NCBI RefSeq assembly: GCF_009856365.1 | Contig: NZ_WMEX01000002.1 | Coordinates: 62,001 to 126,000, forward strand | Origin: Vreelandella halophila | GTDB lineage: Bacteria; Pseudomonadota; Gammaproteobacteria; Pseudomonadales; Oleiphilaceae | DNA: 64,000 nt | Reading direction: 5' to 3' | Shown here: one piece after another, positions 17,026-28,259 of the stretch | How positions within the stretch are numbered: the first letter of the stretch is position 1 | Layout: every line of letters begins with the position of its first letter | The notes under the pieces: model-generated | What the model saw: the letters and a program-made list of their open reading frames with translations, nothing else | Database searches by the model: none | Told to the model about the DNA's origin: nothing | Translations under genes and position numbers: made by a program

Positions 17026-17484
17026 ATGACAGCCATGACCCGCTGGAATCCCTTTGCCGAGTTCGAAGACATTCTCGACCGGTACAACCGTCAGATGGCC
17101 GGCCGCGATACAACACCGGCGACCAACGGCAATCGGGAAATCCTGCAGAAAACCGACTGGGCTCCCTCGGTGGACATCACCGAAAACAAGGATGCCTTCG
17201 TCATAACCGCGGAACTGCCCGGTATCCGGAAGGAAGACGTCAAAGTCTCGGTGCACGATGGCGTGCTGACCATTCAGGGCGAGCGTAACTTCGAGACCAC
17301 CGAAGACGACGCGAAACGGCACCGGGTGGAGCGGTTCTACGGCCACTTCGCCCGCAGCTTCACACTGCCCGAGCATGTGGACGACGAGAACATCAAGGCC
17401 AACTACCACGATGGCGTGCTTGAGCTGACCCTCGCCAAGCAGGAGAAGGCCAAGCCCCGGGCCATCGAGGTGGAGGTCAACTGA
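17026..17484 (+). CDS. Small heat-shock protein, Hsp20/alpha-crystallin family
   Basis: 152-residue ATP-independent chaperone that binds unfolding proteins as an oligomer. It has the N-terminal arm MTAMTRWNPFAEFEDIL, an alpha-crystallin domain (about residues 42-140) with ELPGIRKEDVKVSVHDGVLT, and the closing NYHDGVLELTLAK (A-x-x-x-n-GVL motif). The start is the ATG 7 bases after a near-perfect AGGAGGT; a GTG nine bases upstream lies inside that ribosome binding site. Upstream is a sigma-32 type promoter and downstream a strong terminator, so it is a single-gene heat-shock unit. Confidence 0.95.
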   Translation: MTAMTRWNPFAEFEDILDRYNRQMAGRDTTPATNGNREILQKTDWAPSVDITENKDAFVITAELPGIRKEDVKVSVHDGVLTIQGERNFETTEDDAKRHRVERFYGHFARSFTLPEHVDDENIKANYHDGVLELTLAKQEKAKPRAIEVEVN

Positions 17485-17515
17485 CCCCTCGGGGCAGGAC
17501 GCCCCATGGTGCTCC

Positions 17516-17542
17516 GGCGCCGGCACTGCCGGCGCCTTTTTT
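17516..17542 (+). terminator. Rho-independent terminator of hsp20
   Basis: A perfect 9-bp GC stem GGCGCCGGC / GCCGGCGCC (17516-17524 and 17528-17536) with a 3-base loop is followed by six T residues. It lies between hsp20 and the convergent motB stop. Confidence 0.9.
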
Positions 17543-17553
17543 ATGCCCGGAAC

Positions 17554-18387
17554 TCAGTCCCCACCACCAGTGTCACAGTCCGGCTCATAGATCTCGATCT
17601 CCACGCGCCGGTTCTTCTCGCGGCCTTCCGCGGTGTCGTTATCAGCGATCGGCCGGGTTTCGGCCCTCCCCGCAGCCACCACATTCTCCGCAGGTATGGC
17701 CCGATTGAGCACCAGCTCATGCACCAGGGACACGGCCCGCGCCGCGGACAGATCCCAGTTGGAGCGGTAACGGTCACTGACGATGGGCCGGTTGTCCGTA
17801 TGGCCGGTGACGACCACCTCGCCGTCACAGCGGGCTACAATCTCCACGATGTCGGCCACCACAGGGCGGATGTCGGGAATCAGCTCAGCACTACCCACCG
17901 GGAAGGTCGCCTCGTCATTGAAGCGGATCACCACCCTCTGGCGATCAAACCCGACGTCGATCTGCTCCTCACTGACCGCCTTCTCCATTTCCGAGATCAG
18001 CATACTGGCGAGCTGTTCCACCCCGGGATGCACATCCGGGCGCGCCGGTTCCGCCGAGGCCTGCCCCCGGAGCATGGCGTCGCCCTCGGAAGGGGCCGCG
18101 GGTGCCCCGTCCATGGGGATGGGGACGTCCTCGCTGATGGCCGGCGATTCCGTATCCTCATCCGCCAGCCCCTGGGGCTCGGGCATCTGATCCGGGGCCA
18201 TATTGAATGCCTCAACCAGGGACGTGACCATGGCCCGGTACTTCTCCGCATCCATGCTGGAAAAGGACAGCATCAGGATGAAAAAGGTCATCAGCAGCAT
18301 GAACATGTCCGCCAGGGTGGTCATCCACCCGGGAGAACTGCTGCTGGTGTTGCCGCGTCTGGACCGGCGCTTCGGCAGTGCCGCCAT
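17554..18387 (-). CDS. motB: Flagellar stator protein MotB/PomB
   Basis: 277 residues, peptidoglycan-anchoring half of the flagellar stator. The single membrane helix (about 25-45) carries the ion-binding Asp27 in WMTTLADMFMLLMTFF, followed by a Pro/Glu-rich linker and a C-terminal OmpA-like domain with VVTGHTDNRPI and GREKNRRVEIEIYEP. I take the ATG at 18387 with GGAGG upstream rather than the TTG one codon earlier. It pairs with motA 12 bp upstream. Sequence alone does not settle proton versus sodium coupling. No other flagellar genes are in the window. Confidence 0.92.
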   Translation of the reverse strand: MAALPKRRSRRGNTSSSSPGWMTTLADMFMLLMTFFILMLSFSSMDAEKYRAMVTSLVEAFNMAPDQMPEPQGLADEDTESPAISEDVPIPMDGAPAAPSEGDAMLRGQASAEPARPDVHPGVEQLASMLISEMEKAVSEEQIDVGFDRQRVVIRFNDEATFPVGSAELIPDIRPVVADIVEIVARCDGEVVVTGHTDNRPIVSDRYRSNWDLSAARAVSLVHELVLNRAIPAENVVAAGRAETRPIADNDTAEGREKNRRVEIEIYEPDCDTGGGD

Positions 18388-18399
18388 CAACGCCCTCCG

Positions 18400-19173
18400 T
18401 CAGGCCTGCCGGCCCTGGTCGAGCCGCTCGCGCGCCTCGGGTGACAGATAGGCGGCCAGCACATCCTGCATGACGCGGGGGTTCTGGCCCTGCAGGATGT
18501 TCTGCATGGAGGTCAGCACCAGGGTCATGTTGCGCTGTTCGTCCTGCATCTTGAGCTGGAGTTTGTCCGCCAGCGGCAGGAAGATCACCTGGCCGATGGC
18601 TACGCCGTAAAAGGTGGTCAGAAGGGCCACCGCCATGGCGGGGCCAATGCCCGAGGGGTCCTCCATCTGGTTGAGCATCTGCACCAGCCCCACCAGTGTG
18701 CCGATCATGCCCAGTGCCGGCGCGGAGTCACCGATGCCCCGGAAGACCCTTTCCGCGTTCTCATAGCGCTCCAGCGTCTGCTGGAACTCATGGGTCATGG
18801 CCTCCTCGATGAATTCCGGCGGATGACCGTCCACGGCCAGTTCAATGCTCCTGGCCAGGAACCGGTAACGGGTGTCGTAATCCTCCAGGCCCAGGATGCC
18901 TTTCTTGCGGACGATGTCCGCCAGGTCCCGGATCTGAAGGATCAGGTCCAGGGGCTCCTCGGTGCGGTCCCGAAAGGCCTCGCCGAACGCCATGCGGAAG
19001 GCGCTGACCACTGAGGTCATGCGGTGCTTGATGAGGGTTACCGCCAGGGTGCCCACCACCACGATGAGGAACCCCGGAATATTGAGGAAGGACGCGAGAC
19101 CGGAACTGGTGGCGATCGCGGCAACAATGGTGGTGATGCCGACCAGCAGGCCGAGCAGTGTCAGAAGATCCAT
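18400..19173 (-). CDS. motA: Flagellar stator protein MotA/PomA
   Basis: 257-residue inner-membrane protein with four helices (about 5-25, 29-50, 150-172 and 180-205) and the family segment GMIGTLVGLVQMLNQMEDPSGIGPAMAVALLTTFYG. With MotB it forms the ion-driven stator around the flagellar rotor. The length and the long GPAMAVALLTT region look like the PomA/MotA class found in polar flagellates. It is followed by motB and preceded, after an 88-bp gap with a hairpin, by aroE. Confidence 0.93.
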   Translation of the reverse strand: MDLLTLLGLLVGITTIVAAIATSSGLASFLNIPGFLIVVVGTLAVTLIKHRMTSVVSAFRMAFGEAFRDRTEEPLDLILQIRDLADIVRKKGILGLEDYDTRYRFLARSIELAVDGHPPEFIEEAMTHEFQQTLERYENAERVFRGIGDSAPALGMIGTLVGLVQMLNQMEDPSGIGPAMAVALLTTFYGVAIGQVIFLPLADKLQLKMQDEQRNMTLVLTSMQNILQGQNPRVMQDVLAAYLSPEARERLDQGRQA

Positions 19174-19197
19174 GGCGCCTCACTGTCTCCGAAAGGG

Positions 19198-19216
19198 GCC
19201 GGGAGATCCTCCCGGC
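19198..19216 (-). terminator. GC-rich hairpin between aroE and motA, possible weak terminator
   Basis: A perfect 8-bp stem GCCGGGAG / CTCCCGGC with a 3-base loop lies in the 88-bp aroE-motA gap. On the minus strand it is followed by CCCCTTTC, a poor T tract, so it may only attenuate read-through or stabilise RNA. Confidence 0.35.
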
Positions 19217-19261
19217 TGGCCTCCATGGCCCCAGCATAGTCCAGATTCAGCGGAACAGCCT

Positions 19262-21035
<1,774 letters not shown>

Positions 21036-21608
21036 TCAGTCACGCAGAAGGGTACCATCCATGGGGTCGATGATGCGGCTCGGGCGTCGGGCGCCACCCA
21101 GGGCTCCGGTGAGGATGCCATCCAGCTCACTGCCGAATGCCCGGTGGATCTGCCAGGACCAGCGCAGCGGCGAACCGCCGGCGCGATTGCAGGAGGTGGA
21201 CACCAGTGGCCCACCGAAAGCCCGGCACAGACGCCGGACCTGGGGGTGATCCGGCACCCGCACGGCCACCCGGTCGTGATCGCCGCGCACCAGCGAAGAC
21301 ACTCGCTCACCGGGATCCGGCAACAGCAGGGTATTGGCGCCGGGCCAGTAGTCGTCCACCGCCTTGCGGACCTCTTCCGGTGCGTCCGCCAACAGGAAAT
21401 CCAGCTGCTGCGTATCCGCCGCCACCAGGATCAGGCCCTTGTGCCAGGGCCGGCCCTTGAGCGCCAGGATCCGCTCCACGGCCTCCGGGTCCCAGGGATC
21501 ACAACCCAGTCCCCAGACCGCTTCCGTAGGGTAAGCCCAGACGCCGCCGGCCATGAGTGAGTCCGCTGCCTGTTCAATATGCCACCAGTCCGGGCTCTGC
21601 GCTGTCAC
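21036..21608 (-). CDS. tsaC: Threonylcarbamoyl-AMP synthase (TsaC/YrdC)
   Basis: 190-residue YrdC-fold enzyme making threonylcarbamoyl-adenylate for the t6A modification of ANN-decoding tRNAs. Typical features are GGVWAYPTEAVWGLGCDPWD, KGRPWHKGLILVA and the late LVSTSCNRAGGSPL. The start is uncertain: the ATG at 21620 has its purine-rich site immediately against it, while a GTG at 21608 has GGAGGT at proper spacing, so I prefer the latter. In E. coli and Pseudomonas too this gene lies with dprA and aroE. Confidence 0.92.
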   Translation of the reverse strand: MTAQSPDWWHIEQAADSLMAGGVWAYPTEAVWGLGCDPWDPEAVERILALKGRPWHKGLILVAADTQQLDFLLADAPEEVRKAVDDYWPGANTLLLPDPGERVSSLVRGDHDRVAVRVPDHPQVRRLCRAFGGPLVSTSCNRAGGSPLRWSWQIHRAFGSELDGILTGALGGARRPSRIIDPMDGTLLRD

Positions 21609-21665
21609 CGGTACCTCCATCTCCAGAATCGTCAGGCGGAAGTCTATCCCCAGCGGCGGCCCACG

Positions 21666-22817
21666 TCAGCCCGATCGGCGTCGATAACCGCCCGGCGTTG
21701 ATTCCACCAGCCCCTCCATCTCCAGCAGCAGCGTGGCCTGGAGCAGATCGGCAGCCGCCATGCCCGTGGCGCGGCAGAGGCTGTCCGAATCCACCGGTTC
21801 ATAGGTCACCGCCTCCAGAACGCGACGACTGCTTTCATCCAGATGGGCGGGTGTGGTTTCAGCTTGCGGTTCCGTTCTGGCGGGCACGGATTCCCAGACC
21901 CCCAGCTCCGAGACGATGTCATCCACTGTCTCCACCAGCACGGCGCCTTCCCGGATCAGCCGGTGACAGCCCCGGACGCTTGGCTGATGGATGGAGCCGG
22001 GAACGGCGAAGACCTCCCGCCCCTGCTCCACCGCCAGCCGTGCCGTGATGAGCGAGCCGCTGCGCAGCCCGGCTTCCACCACCAGCACACCCAGGCAGAG
22101 CCCGCTGATCAGGCGGTTGCGCTGGGGAAACAGGTGGGCACGGGCCGGGGTGCCCGGAGGCAGCTCCGAGATCAGGAGCCCTCCGGCCTGGAGCATGTCC
22201 CTGGCCAGCGCCTCGTGGCGGCGCGGGTAGGGGCGGTCCACGCCGTTGGCGAGGATGCCCACGGTGGCGCCACCGCCTTCCAGCGCCCCCTTATGGGCCG
22301 CCCCGTCAATGCCAAGGGCGAGGCCGCTGACCACACTGAAACCACCCTCGGACAGGGCATGGGCAAAGCGCCGTGCGTGATTGAGGCCATCGCGGCTGGC
22401 GTGCCGGCTGCCGACCATGGCGAGGCAGGGGCGATTGAGCGCGTTGATGTCACCCCGGCAGTAGAGCACTGGCGGCGGGCCATGGATGTGCCTCAGCGCC
22501 TCCGGATAGTCCGGATCCCGCCAATGGATAACACGGATCCCGAGTTCCCCGCACTGCTGCCGGGCATGCTCCAGGCGCTGTCGCGTGGTGGGCTCAAGCC
22601 CCTGGGCCTGCCAGGCATTCAGGGTCTGGCGGGTGGACCTGGGCAGCCCAAGTGCCCGCAGGCTGTCCGGCGTCATGGTCAGCAGCCGTGCGGGATCCTC
22701 AAGCTGATCCAGCACCACCTGCCAGTGTTCCGGATTCATGCCCGGCAGCAGCGCCAGCAGATGATGGGCGTCGCCCGTCTCCGGGCCGGGAAGGGTGGGT
22801 CGTTCCATGACCGTCAT
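21666..22817 (-). CDS. dprA: DNA-processing protein DprA/Smf
   Basis: 383-residue protein that binds incoming single-stranded DNA and loads RecA during natural transformation. It has an N-terminal helical SAM-like domain, the Rossmann-like DprA core with GSRHASRDGLNHARRFA, GFSVVSGLALGIDGAAHKGAL and FPQRNRLISGLC, and a C-terminal winged-helix domain (last 60 or so residues). The ATG at 22817 has GAGGAAG at good spacing. It lies 29 bp after a LysM gene. Transformation competence cannot be concluded from this gene alone. Confidence 0.95.
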   Translation of the reverse strand: MTVMERPTLPGPETGDAHHLLALLPGMNPEHWQVVLDQLEDPARLLTMTPDSLRALGLPRSTRQTLNAWQAQGLEPTTRQRLEHARQQCGELGIRVIHWRDPDYPEALRHIHGPPPVLYCRGDINALNRPCLAMVGSRHASRDGLNHARRFAHALSEGGFSVVSGLALGIDGAAHKGALEGGGATVGILANGVDRPYPRRHEALARDMLQAGGLLISELPPGTPARAHLFPQRNRLISGLCLGVLVVEAGLRSGSLITARLAVEQGREVFAVPGSIHQPSVRGCHRLIREGAVLVETVDDIVSELGVWESVPARTEPQAETTPAHLDESSRRVLEAVTYEPVDSDSLCRATGMAAADLLQATLLLEMEGLVESTPGGYRRRSG

Positions 22818-22846
22818 CAGTGACTTCCTCTGTCAGAATGGTTGTT

Positions 22847-23869
22847 TCAGGGGTTACGGACCTCGTCCATGATCTCCAGTGGTCGCGTCGCCTGCAGAAC
22901 CAGCCCGTAGCTGAGCTTCTCATAGGTGCGGAAAACCATCACCAGCCCCGCCCGTTCCGAAGGCAGCTGCAGCAGTTCATCCGTCACCGGGTCCCGCGCC
23001 TGGTTGCCCTTCTTGTAGGCCGCCAGCACATGACCCGCTTCCAGGCCCTCGCGTTCACCGCGGTTGATGGTGACCACATTATACTGGCCGATGTTGCTGA
23101 CGCCATCCTCGACATCGATCATCCGCCCCTGGATATCCGTCTCGGGCGCACGGGGCTGGAAACGCGTGGTGATCTCGCGCGACTCCGTGGGCAGCAGCCG
23201 GTCCTTCGCTTCAATCTCTTCGCGGCTGGCTGTCAGATCCACGCTCAGAAGCTCGCCGTTGACCTTAGCCACACGGCCCCGACCCATGGAGCGTGCCTCG
23301 AGGCCCAGAAACTCACCGGTTTCCGGATCCACGTGCCGGGTACCGCGACGGAACACCGCCAGGGTCTCCCGGGGCTGCGCCTCGCCTCTTGCGTAGACCC
23401 GATCCCCGGCACCCATAATCGAACGCCGATCACGGCCCTGCACGATATAGGGCGCTTCCTCCAGCGTGGCCTCATCAACGATCCGCGTGTTGGACAGGAA
23501 GCTCCGGATCTCCTCCAGGGGAATGGTGGGGATAGGGGTGTCCAGCGGAGTTTCCTTCACCTCCGGGGAGAGCTTAATTTCCCGGTCCGTGTCCGTGGCC
23601 CGTGACAGCCGCGGCTGGCCATCCACCCAGGTCAGTTCCAGGACATCCCCCGGGTAGATCAGGTGCGGATTGTCCACCTGGGGATTGGCCTGCCAGATCT
23701 CCGGCCAGTTCCACGGTTCCTTCAGGAAGCGTGCGCTGATGTCCCAGAGTGTATCCCCGGGCTGGACGGTGTACTGCTCGGGATGGTCATCCCGCAGCTG
23801 TGTCTCGGCCATGACCCCGGTGGCGCCCAGCCCGAGGGCCACCGTGAGCAGAATCGACAGAATCCTCAT
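22847..23869 (-). CDS. Exported LysM-domain protein (dprA-associated)
   Basis: 340 residues from the ATG at 23869, chosen because it opens a good signal peptide (MRILSILLTVALGLGATGVMA) behind AAGGAAA; a longer reading adds an unlikely polar extension. A LysM domain follows at about residues 32-80 (YTVQPGDTLWDISARFL ... NPHLIYPGDVLEL), which should bind peptidoglycan. The remainder is a conserved periplasmic region of unknown fold. A LysM gene directly upstream of dprA is common in gammaproteobacteria. Its function is undetermined. Confidence 0.9.
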   Translation of the reverse strand: MRILSILLTVALGLGATGVMAETQLRDDHPEQYTVQPGDTLWDISARFLKEPWNWPEIWQANPQVDNPHLIYPGDVLELTWVDGQPRLSRATDTDREIKLSPEVKETPLDTPIPTIPLEEIRSFLSNTRIVDEATLEEAPYIVQGRDRRSIMGAGDRVYARGEAQPRETLAVFRRGTRHVDPETGEFLGLEARSMGRGRVAKVNGELLSVDLTASREEIEAKDRLLPTESREITTRFQPRAPETDIQGRMIDVEDGVSNIGQYNVVTINRGEREGLEAGHVLAAYKKGNQARDPVTDELLQLPSERAGLVMVFRTYEKLSYGLVLQATRPLEIMDEVRNP

Positions 23870-24002
23870 GCTCGGTTTCCTTGCTGGCTTGTCTCGATCG
23901 ATCGACGTCATTATTTCACCACTATAGAAGAAATAACGCCATTTGCGATCCCAGCGGGTGGACCGCGTCCACAACACTGCAATGATTTGTAAGCGTGGCG
24001 GT

Positions 24003-24032
24003 TTGTACGGTCATTGCCTGATGCGTGATAAT
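24003..24032 (+). promoter_or_regulatory. Probable def operon promoter
   Basis: TTGTAC (24003-24008) and GATAAT (24027-24032) are 18 bp apart, 28 bp before the def ATG. The 191-bp region between the LysM gene and def must hold the promoters for both directions; no other clear element was seen there. Confidence 0.5.
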
Positions 24033-24060
24033 GGCGCCAGTAACCCTTCGGAGCAGCATC

Positions 24061-24567
24061 ATGACTCTCAGCATTCTGGAATTTCCGGACCCGCGGCTGC
24101 GGACCGTCGCCGAGCCGGTCGCATCCGTGGATGACAGCATCCGGCGCCTGGTCGATGACATGATCGAAACCATGTATGCGGCCCCGGGCATCGGGCTGGC
24201 CGCCACCCAGGTGAACGTCCACCGGCGGGTACTGGTGATCGATCTTTCCGAGGACCAGAGCACCCCCCGGGTATTCATCAACCCTGAACTCGAGATCCCT
24301 GAGAGCGAGAAGGAGCCCATGCAGGAAGGCTGCCTCTCCATTCCCGGCGTCTACGAGGATGTCTCCCGTCCCCAGTCCGTCCGGGTCCGGGCGCTGGACT
24401 ACCACGGCGAGCCCTTCGACGAGGAACACAGCGGTCTCATGGCGGTCTGTCTGCAGCATGAGGTGGACCACCTGAACGGTAAGCTCTTCATCGACTACCT
24501 GAGCCAGCTCAAGCGCAGCCGCATCCGGCGCAGGGTCGAGAAACAGCAGCGCCAGAAAGCCTCCTGA
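24061..24567 (+). CDS. def: Peptide deformylase
   Basis: 168-residue metalloenzyme removing the formyl group from nascent N-terminal methionine. All three family motifs are intact: [13 protein letters not shown] with metal ligand Cys91, and QHEVDHLNG with His133, Glu134 and His137. The ATG at 24061 follows GGAG; earlier in-frame codons give a non-conserved extension. It heads a def-fmt-rsmB-trkA-trkH run. Confidence 0.97.
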   Translation: MTLSILEFPDPRLRTVAEPVASVDDSIRRLVDDMIETMYAAPGIGLAATQVNVHRRVLVIDLSEDQSTPRVFINPELEIPESEKEPMQEGCLSIPGVYEDVSRPQSVRVRALDYHGEPFDEEHSGLMAVCLQHEVDHLNGKLFIDYLSQLKRSRIRRRVEKQQRQKAS

Positions 24568-24581
24568 GGAGTCACTGAACC

Positions 24582-25523
24582 GTGCGGATCGTTTTCGCGG
24601 GCACCCCGGATTTTGCCGCGGCCAGCCTCAGCGCCCTGATTGAAGCGGGGCATGAGATCCTGGCCGTCTATACCCAGCCGGACCGCCCCGCCGGACGGGG
24701 CCGAAAGGCACGTCGCGGCCCGGTATCCCAGCTGGCCCATGATCACGGGCTCCGGATTGAACAGCCCGAAAGCCTGCGCAACAGAGAGGCGCAGGCCACG
24801 CTGAGGGAACTGGCCCCGGATGTGATGGTGGTCGCCGCCTATGGCCTTATCCTGCCCCAGTCCGTTCTGGACATTCCGGATCACGGCTGCCTGAACGTCC
24901 ACGCCTCGCTGCTGCCACGCTGGCGCGGGGCCGCGCCCATCCAGTGGGCCATCGCCGCCGGCGACAGCGAGACCGGCATCAGCATCATGCAGATGGACGC
25001 CGGGCTGGATACCGGGGATGTGCTCAGCCGCCACCGCCTTACCATCGCGGACGACGAGACGGGTGGCAGCCTTCACGACCGGCTGGCCGGGCTTGGTGGC
25101 GAAGCCATCACGGCAGCACTGTACGAACTGGCGCACGGCAGCCTGGACCCCGAACCCCAGGATGATCACAGGGCCTCCTATGCGCGCAAACTCGAGCGCA
25201 GCGATGGCCGCATCGACTGGCAGGGATCGGCGCAGTCCCTGGCGCGCCGTATCCGTGCCTTCAATCCCTGGCCCATGGCTCACACCACGGTGGATGATGA
25301 GGCTGTGCGCGTGCTCTTCGCGGAGCCGGTGAACACCGAGGTGACGGATGCCGAGCCGGGGACGGTTCTCGAGCGCGAGCCCTCCGGCGCCCTGGTGCAG
25401 TGCGGCGAGGGCGTCCTCCGCATCACCCGGGTCCAGCTGCCCGGCGGCCGCCCCCAATCCATGCAGGACCTCATCAATGGCGGCAGGCCCGTGCTCCTCC
25501 CCGGTCAGAGGCTGGGAGCATGA
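24582..25523 (+). CDS. fmt: Methionyl-tRNA formyltransferase
   Basis: 313-residue enzyme that formylates initiator Met-tRNA using 10-formyltetrahydrofolate. It begins MRIVFAGTPDFAAASL from a GTG codon 14 bp after def. The catalytic core reads LNVHASLLPRWRGAAPIQWA, with the Asp region MDAGLDTGDVL, and the C-terminal OB-fold domain is complete. Its stop overlaps the rsmB ATG (ATGA), so translation is likely coupled. Confidence 0.97.
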   Translation: MRIVFAGTPDFAAASLSALIEAGHEILAVYTQPDRPAGRGRKARRGPVSQLAHDHGLRIEQPESLRNREAQATLRELAPDVMVVAAYGLILPQSVLDIPDHGCLNVHASLLPRWRGAAPIQWAIAAGDSETGISIMQMDAGLDTGDVLSRHRLTIADDETGGSLHDRLAGLGGEAITAALYELAHGSLDPEPQDDHRASYARKLERSDGRIDWQGSAQSLARRIRAFNPWPMAHTTVDDEAVRVLFAEPVNTEVTDAEPGTVLEREPSGALVQCGEGVLRITRVQLPGGRPQSMQDLINGGRPVLLPGQRLGA

Positions 25524-26836
25524 GCGGCGTGACAGGGGGCTCCCTGCGCGCCACGGCAACCCGCATCATCCACCAGGTGGTTCACAGCGGCCAGTCCCTT
25601 GGGCAGATCCTGCCCCCCGCCCTTGAGGGTCTGCCGGCGGATGAGCGCGGCCGGCTTCAGGACTGGTGCTTCGGCAGCTGCCGCTGGTGGCACCGCCTCA
25701 ACGCGGAACTCCAGCAGCGGCTGCACAAGCCCCTGCCGAAACGCCATGCGCAGCTGGAATCCCTGTTGATTCTCGGTCTCTACCAGCTTCGCCACACGCG
25801 GATAGCGCCCCATGCGGCCATTCACCAGAGCGTCGAGACCGCCAGGGAACTCGGCGCGCACCAGCTCACCGGCCTGGTCAATGGCATACTCCGGAAAAGC
25901 CTGCGTGACGGCGAATCAGAGCCCGTTACCGATGCCATCCGCTACAGCCATCCGGAATGGCTGGTAGCCAAGCTCAGTGCCAACTGGCCGGAGCACTGGC
26001 AGGCTATGCTGGAGGCGAACAACCGCAGGGCCCCCATGAGCCTGCGCTATCATACCGGTCATCATGACCAGGCCAGTGCCCTGGCAGCACTGGCGGACGC
26101 CGGGCTGTCCGCACAACCCGGCCAGCTCGCGCCCCATGCCCTGCAGCTGGATGAAGCCTGCCCCGTGGAACGCATTCCAGGCTTCGCCGAAGGCCACTTC
26201 AGTGTGCAGGACGAAGCCGCGCAGCTGTGTACGCAACTGCTTGAGCTGGCCCCGGGCCAGCGGGTGCTGGACGCCTGTGCTGCCCCCGGCGGCAAGACCG
26301 GCGCCATCCTGGAGCACGAACCGGACCTCACGGAAGTAGTAGCGCTGGACTCGGACCGGGACCGACTCGGGCGGATCACCGAAAACCTTGAACGCATCGG
26401 CGCCGGCGCCCGGCTGGTGGCGGCGGATGCCGGCGATCCGGACGCCTGGTGGGACGGCACCGCGTTCGACCGCATCCTGCTGGATGCCCCCTGCAGTGGC
26501 ACCGGTGTGATCCGCCGCCACCCCGACATCAAGCTGCTGCGCCGCGAGACCGACATCCGCGAGCTGGCGGATACCCAGCTGCGCCTGCTTGAGGCCTGCT
26601 GGCAGACGCTGGCCATCGGCGGCCGGCTGGTCTACGCCACCTGCTCCGTGCTTCAGCAGGAGAATGCGCGTATCATCCAGCGCTTCATCAATGGCCACAT
26701 GGATGCCCAGCTGGTCCCCATAACGCTGGACTGGGGCATCGAGACCGGTTACGGTCGCCAGTTAATCACGGGGGAGCGGGAACAGGACGGCTTTTTCTAC
26801 GCCTGTCTGGAGAAAAACCCGGCCCACTGGGTCTGA
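25520..26836 (+). CDS. rsmB: 16S rRNA m5C967 methyltransferase RsmB
   Basis: 438-residue SAM-dependent RNA methyltransferase. An N-terminal NusB-like RNA-binding domain (about 1-140) is followed by a Rossmann methyltransferase domain with DACAAPGGKTGAILE and the two catalytic cysteines in LLDAPCSGTGVIRRHPD and VYATCSVLQQEN. The ATG overlaps the fmt stop by 4 bp; a longer in-frame reading overlaps fmt heavily and is not credible. Confidence 0.96.
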   Translation: MSGVTGGSLRATATRIIHQVVHSGQSLGQILPPALEGLPADERGRLQDWCFGSCRWWHRLNAELQQRLHKPLPKRHAQLESLLILGLYQLRHTRIAPHAAIHQSVETARELGAHQLTGLVNGILRKSLRDGESEPVTDAIRYSHPEWLVAKLSANWPEHWQAMLEANNRRAPMSLRYHTGHHDQASALAALADAGLSAQPGQLAPHALQLDEACPVERIPGFAEGHFSVQDEAAQLCTQLLELAPGQRVLDACAAPGGKTGAILEHEPDLTEVVALDSDRDRLGRITENLERIGAGARLVAADAGDPDAWWDGTAFDRILLDAPCSGTGVIRRHPDIKLLRRETDIRELADTQLRLLEACWQTLAIGGRLVYATCSVLQQENARIIQRFINGHMDAQLVPITLDWGIETGYGRQLITGEREQDGFFYACLEKNPAHWV

Positions 26837-26866
26837 CGGATCCGGCGAGGGAGTCAGCAGTTACCC

Positions 26867-28249
26867 ATGAAGATCATCATTCTCGGCGCCGGCCAGGTTG
26901 GGGGTACGCTCGCGGAAAACCTGGCCAGCGAGGCGAACGACATCACCGTGGTGGACAACAACCCGGGCCGGTTGCGCGAGCTCCAGGACCGCCTGGACAT
27001 CCAGTCGGTGCTCGGGCGTGCCTCCTATCCGCGCGTGCTCAAGCAGGCCGGGGCCCAGGACGCGGACATGCTGATCGCCACCACCAACAGTGACGAGGTC
27101 AACATGGTCGCCTGCCAGGTGGCCTGGACCTGCTTCCGAACCCCCACCAAGATCAGCCGTGTGCGCACCGGCGCCTATCTGGCCCGCCCGGAGCTGTTCG
27201 AGCGGGACAAGAAGGAAGGCTTCCCCATCGACGTGCTGATCAGCCCGGAGCAGGTGGTCACCGAGCACATCACACGACTGATCGAATACCCCGGCACGCT
27301 TCAGGTGCTGGATTTCTCCCGGGGCCTGGCGCGGCTGGTGGCGATCCGGGCGACCGAGGGCGGCCCACTGGTGGGGCATGAGCTGTCGTACCTGCGCGCG
27401 CACATGCCGCGCATCGACACCCGGGTGGCGGCCATCTTCCGCCGTGACCGGCCCATCATTCCCCAGGGCGACACCGTGATCGAGGAGGGCGACGAGGTCT
27501 TCTTCATCGCCGCCAGTGACCATATCCGTGCGGTCATGAGCGAACTCCAGCCCCTGGAGAAGCCCTACAAACGCATCATGATCACAGGCGGCGGCAACAT
27601 CGGCCACCGGCTCGCGCGCACCCTCGAGGACCGCTTCCGGGTGCGCATCATCGAGCGCAGTCAGGACCGCTGCATCGAACTCTCCGAGAACCTGAACAAC
27701 ACCATCGTCCTCCAGGGTGACGCCGCCAACAAGGATCTGCTGCTGCAGGAGAATATTGAGGATACGGACGTCTTCTGTGCGGTCACCGACGACGACGAAG
27801 CCAACATCATGGCCTCGATGCTCGCCAAGCGCCTGGGCGTGCGCAAGGTGATGACGCTGATCAACAATCCGGACTACGTGGACCTTATCCAGGGCGGTGA
27901 GATCGATGTGGCGATCTCGCCGCAGCAGACCACCATTGGCAGCCTGCTCACGCATGTGCGCAAGGGCGATGTGGTCAACGTCCACTCCCTGCGTCGCGGG
28001 GCGGCCGAGGCCATTGAGGCTATTGCGCATGGCGACCAGCGCTCCTCGCGGGTCGTGGGTAAGCGTCTGGACGAGATTCCCCTGCCAGAGGGCACCACGA
28101 TCGGCGCCATCGTGCGCGACAACGAAGTGCTGATCGCACACGATCACGTCCGGGTCCAGCCCGACGACCACGTCATCCTCTTCCTGGTGGACAAATCACG
28201 CATCCGCGAGGTGGAGAAACTCTTCCAGGTCGGACTGACGTTCTTCTAA
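26867..28249 (+). CDS. trkA: Potassium uptake regulatory protein TrkA
   Basis: 460-residue peripheral membrane protein with two tandem RCK/TrkA-N and TrkA-C units. The nucleotide-binding loops are [13 protein letters not shown] near the N-terminus and [13 protein letters not shown] near residue 240. It gates the TrkH channel in response to NAD(H) and ATP. trkH follows after 10 bp, so both Trk partners are together, which is not the case in E. coli. Confidence 0.97.
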   Translation: MKIIILGAGQVGGTLAENLASEANDITVVDNNPGRLRELQDRLDIQSVLGRASYPRVLKQAGAQDADMLIATTNSDEVNMVACQVAWTCFRTPTKISRVRTGAYLARPELFERDKKEGFPIDVLISPEQVVTEHITRLIEYPGTLQVLDFSRGLARLVAIRATEGGPLVGHELSYLRAHMPRIDTRVAAIFRRDRPIIPQGDTVIEEGDEVFFIAASDHIRAVMSELQPLEKPYKRIMITGGGNIGHRLARTLEDRFRVRIIERSQDRCIELSENLNNTIVLQGDAANKDLLLQENIEDTDVFCAVTDDDEANIMASMLAKRLGVRKVMTLINNPDYVDLIQGGEIDVAISPQQTTIGSLLTHVRKGDVVNVHSLRRGAAEAIEAIAHGDQRSSRVVGKRLDEIPLPEGTTIGAIVRDNEVLIAHDHVRVQPDDHVILFLVDKSRIREVEKLFQVGLTFF

Positions 28250-28259
28250 AGGACATACC

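Noticed and set aside
26861-28171. Minus-strand open frame of 436 codons opposite trkA
   Set aside because: It is a shadow frame; trkA on the plus strand has both nucleotide-binding loops and a ribosome binding site.
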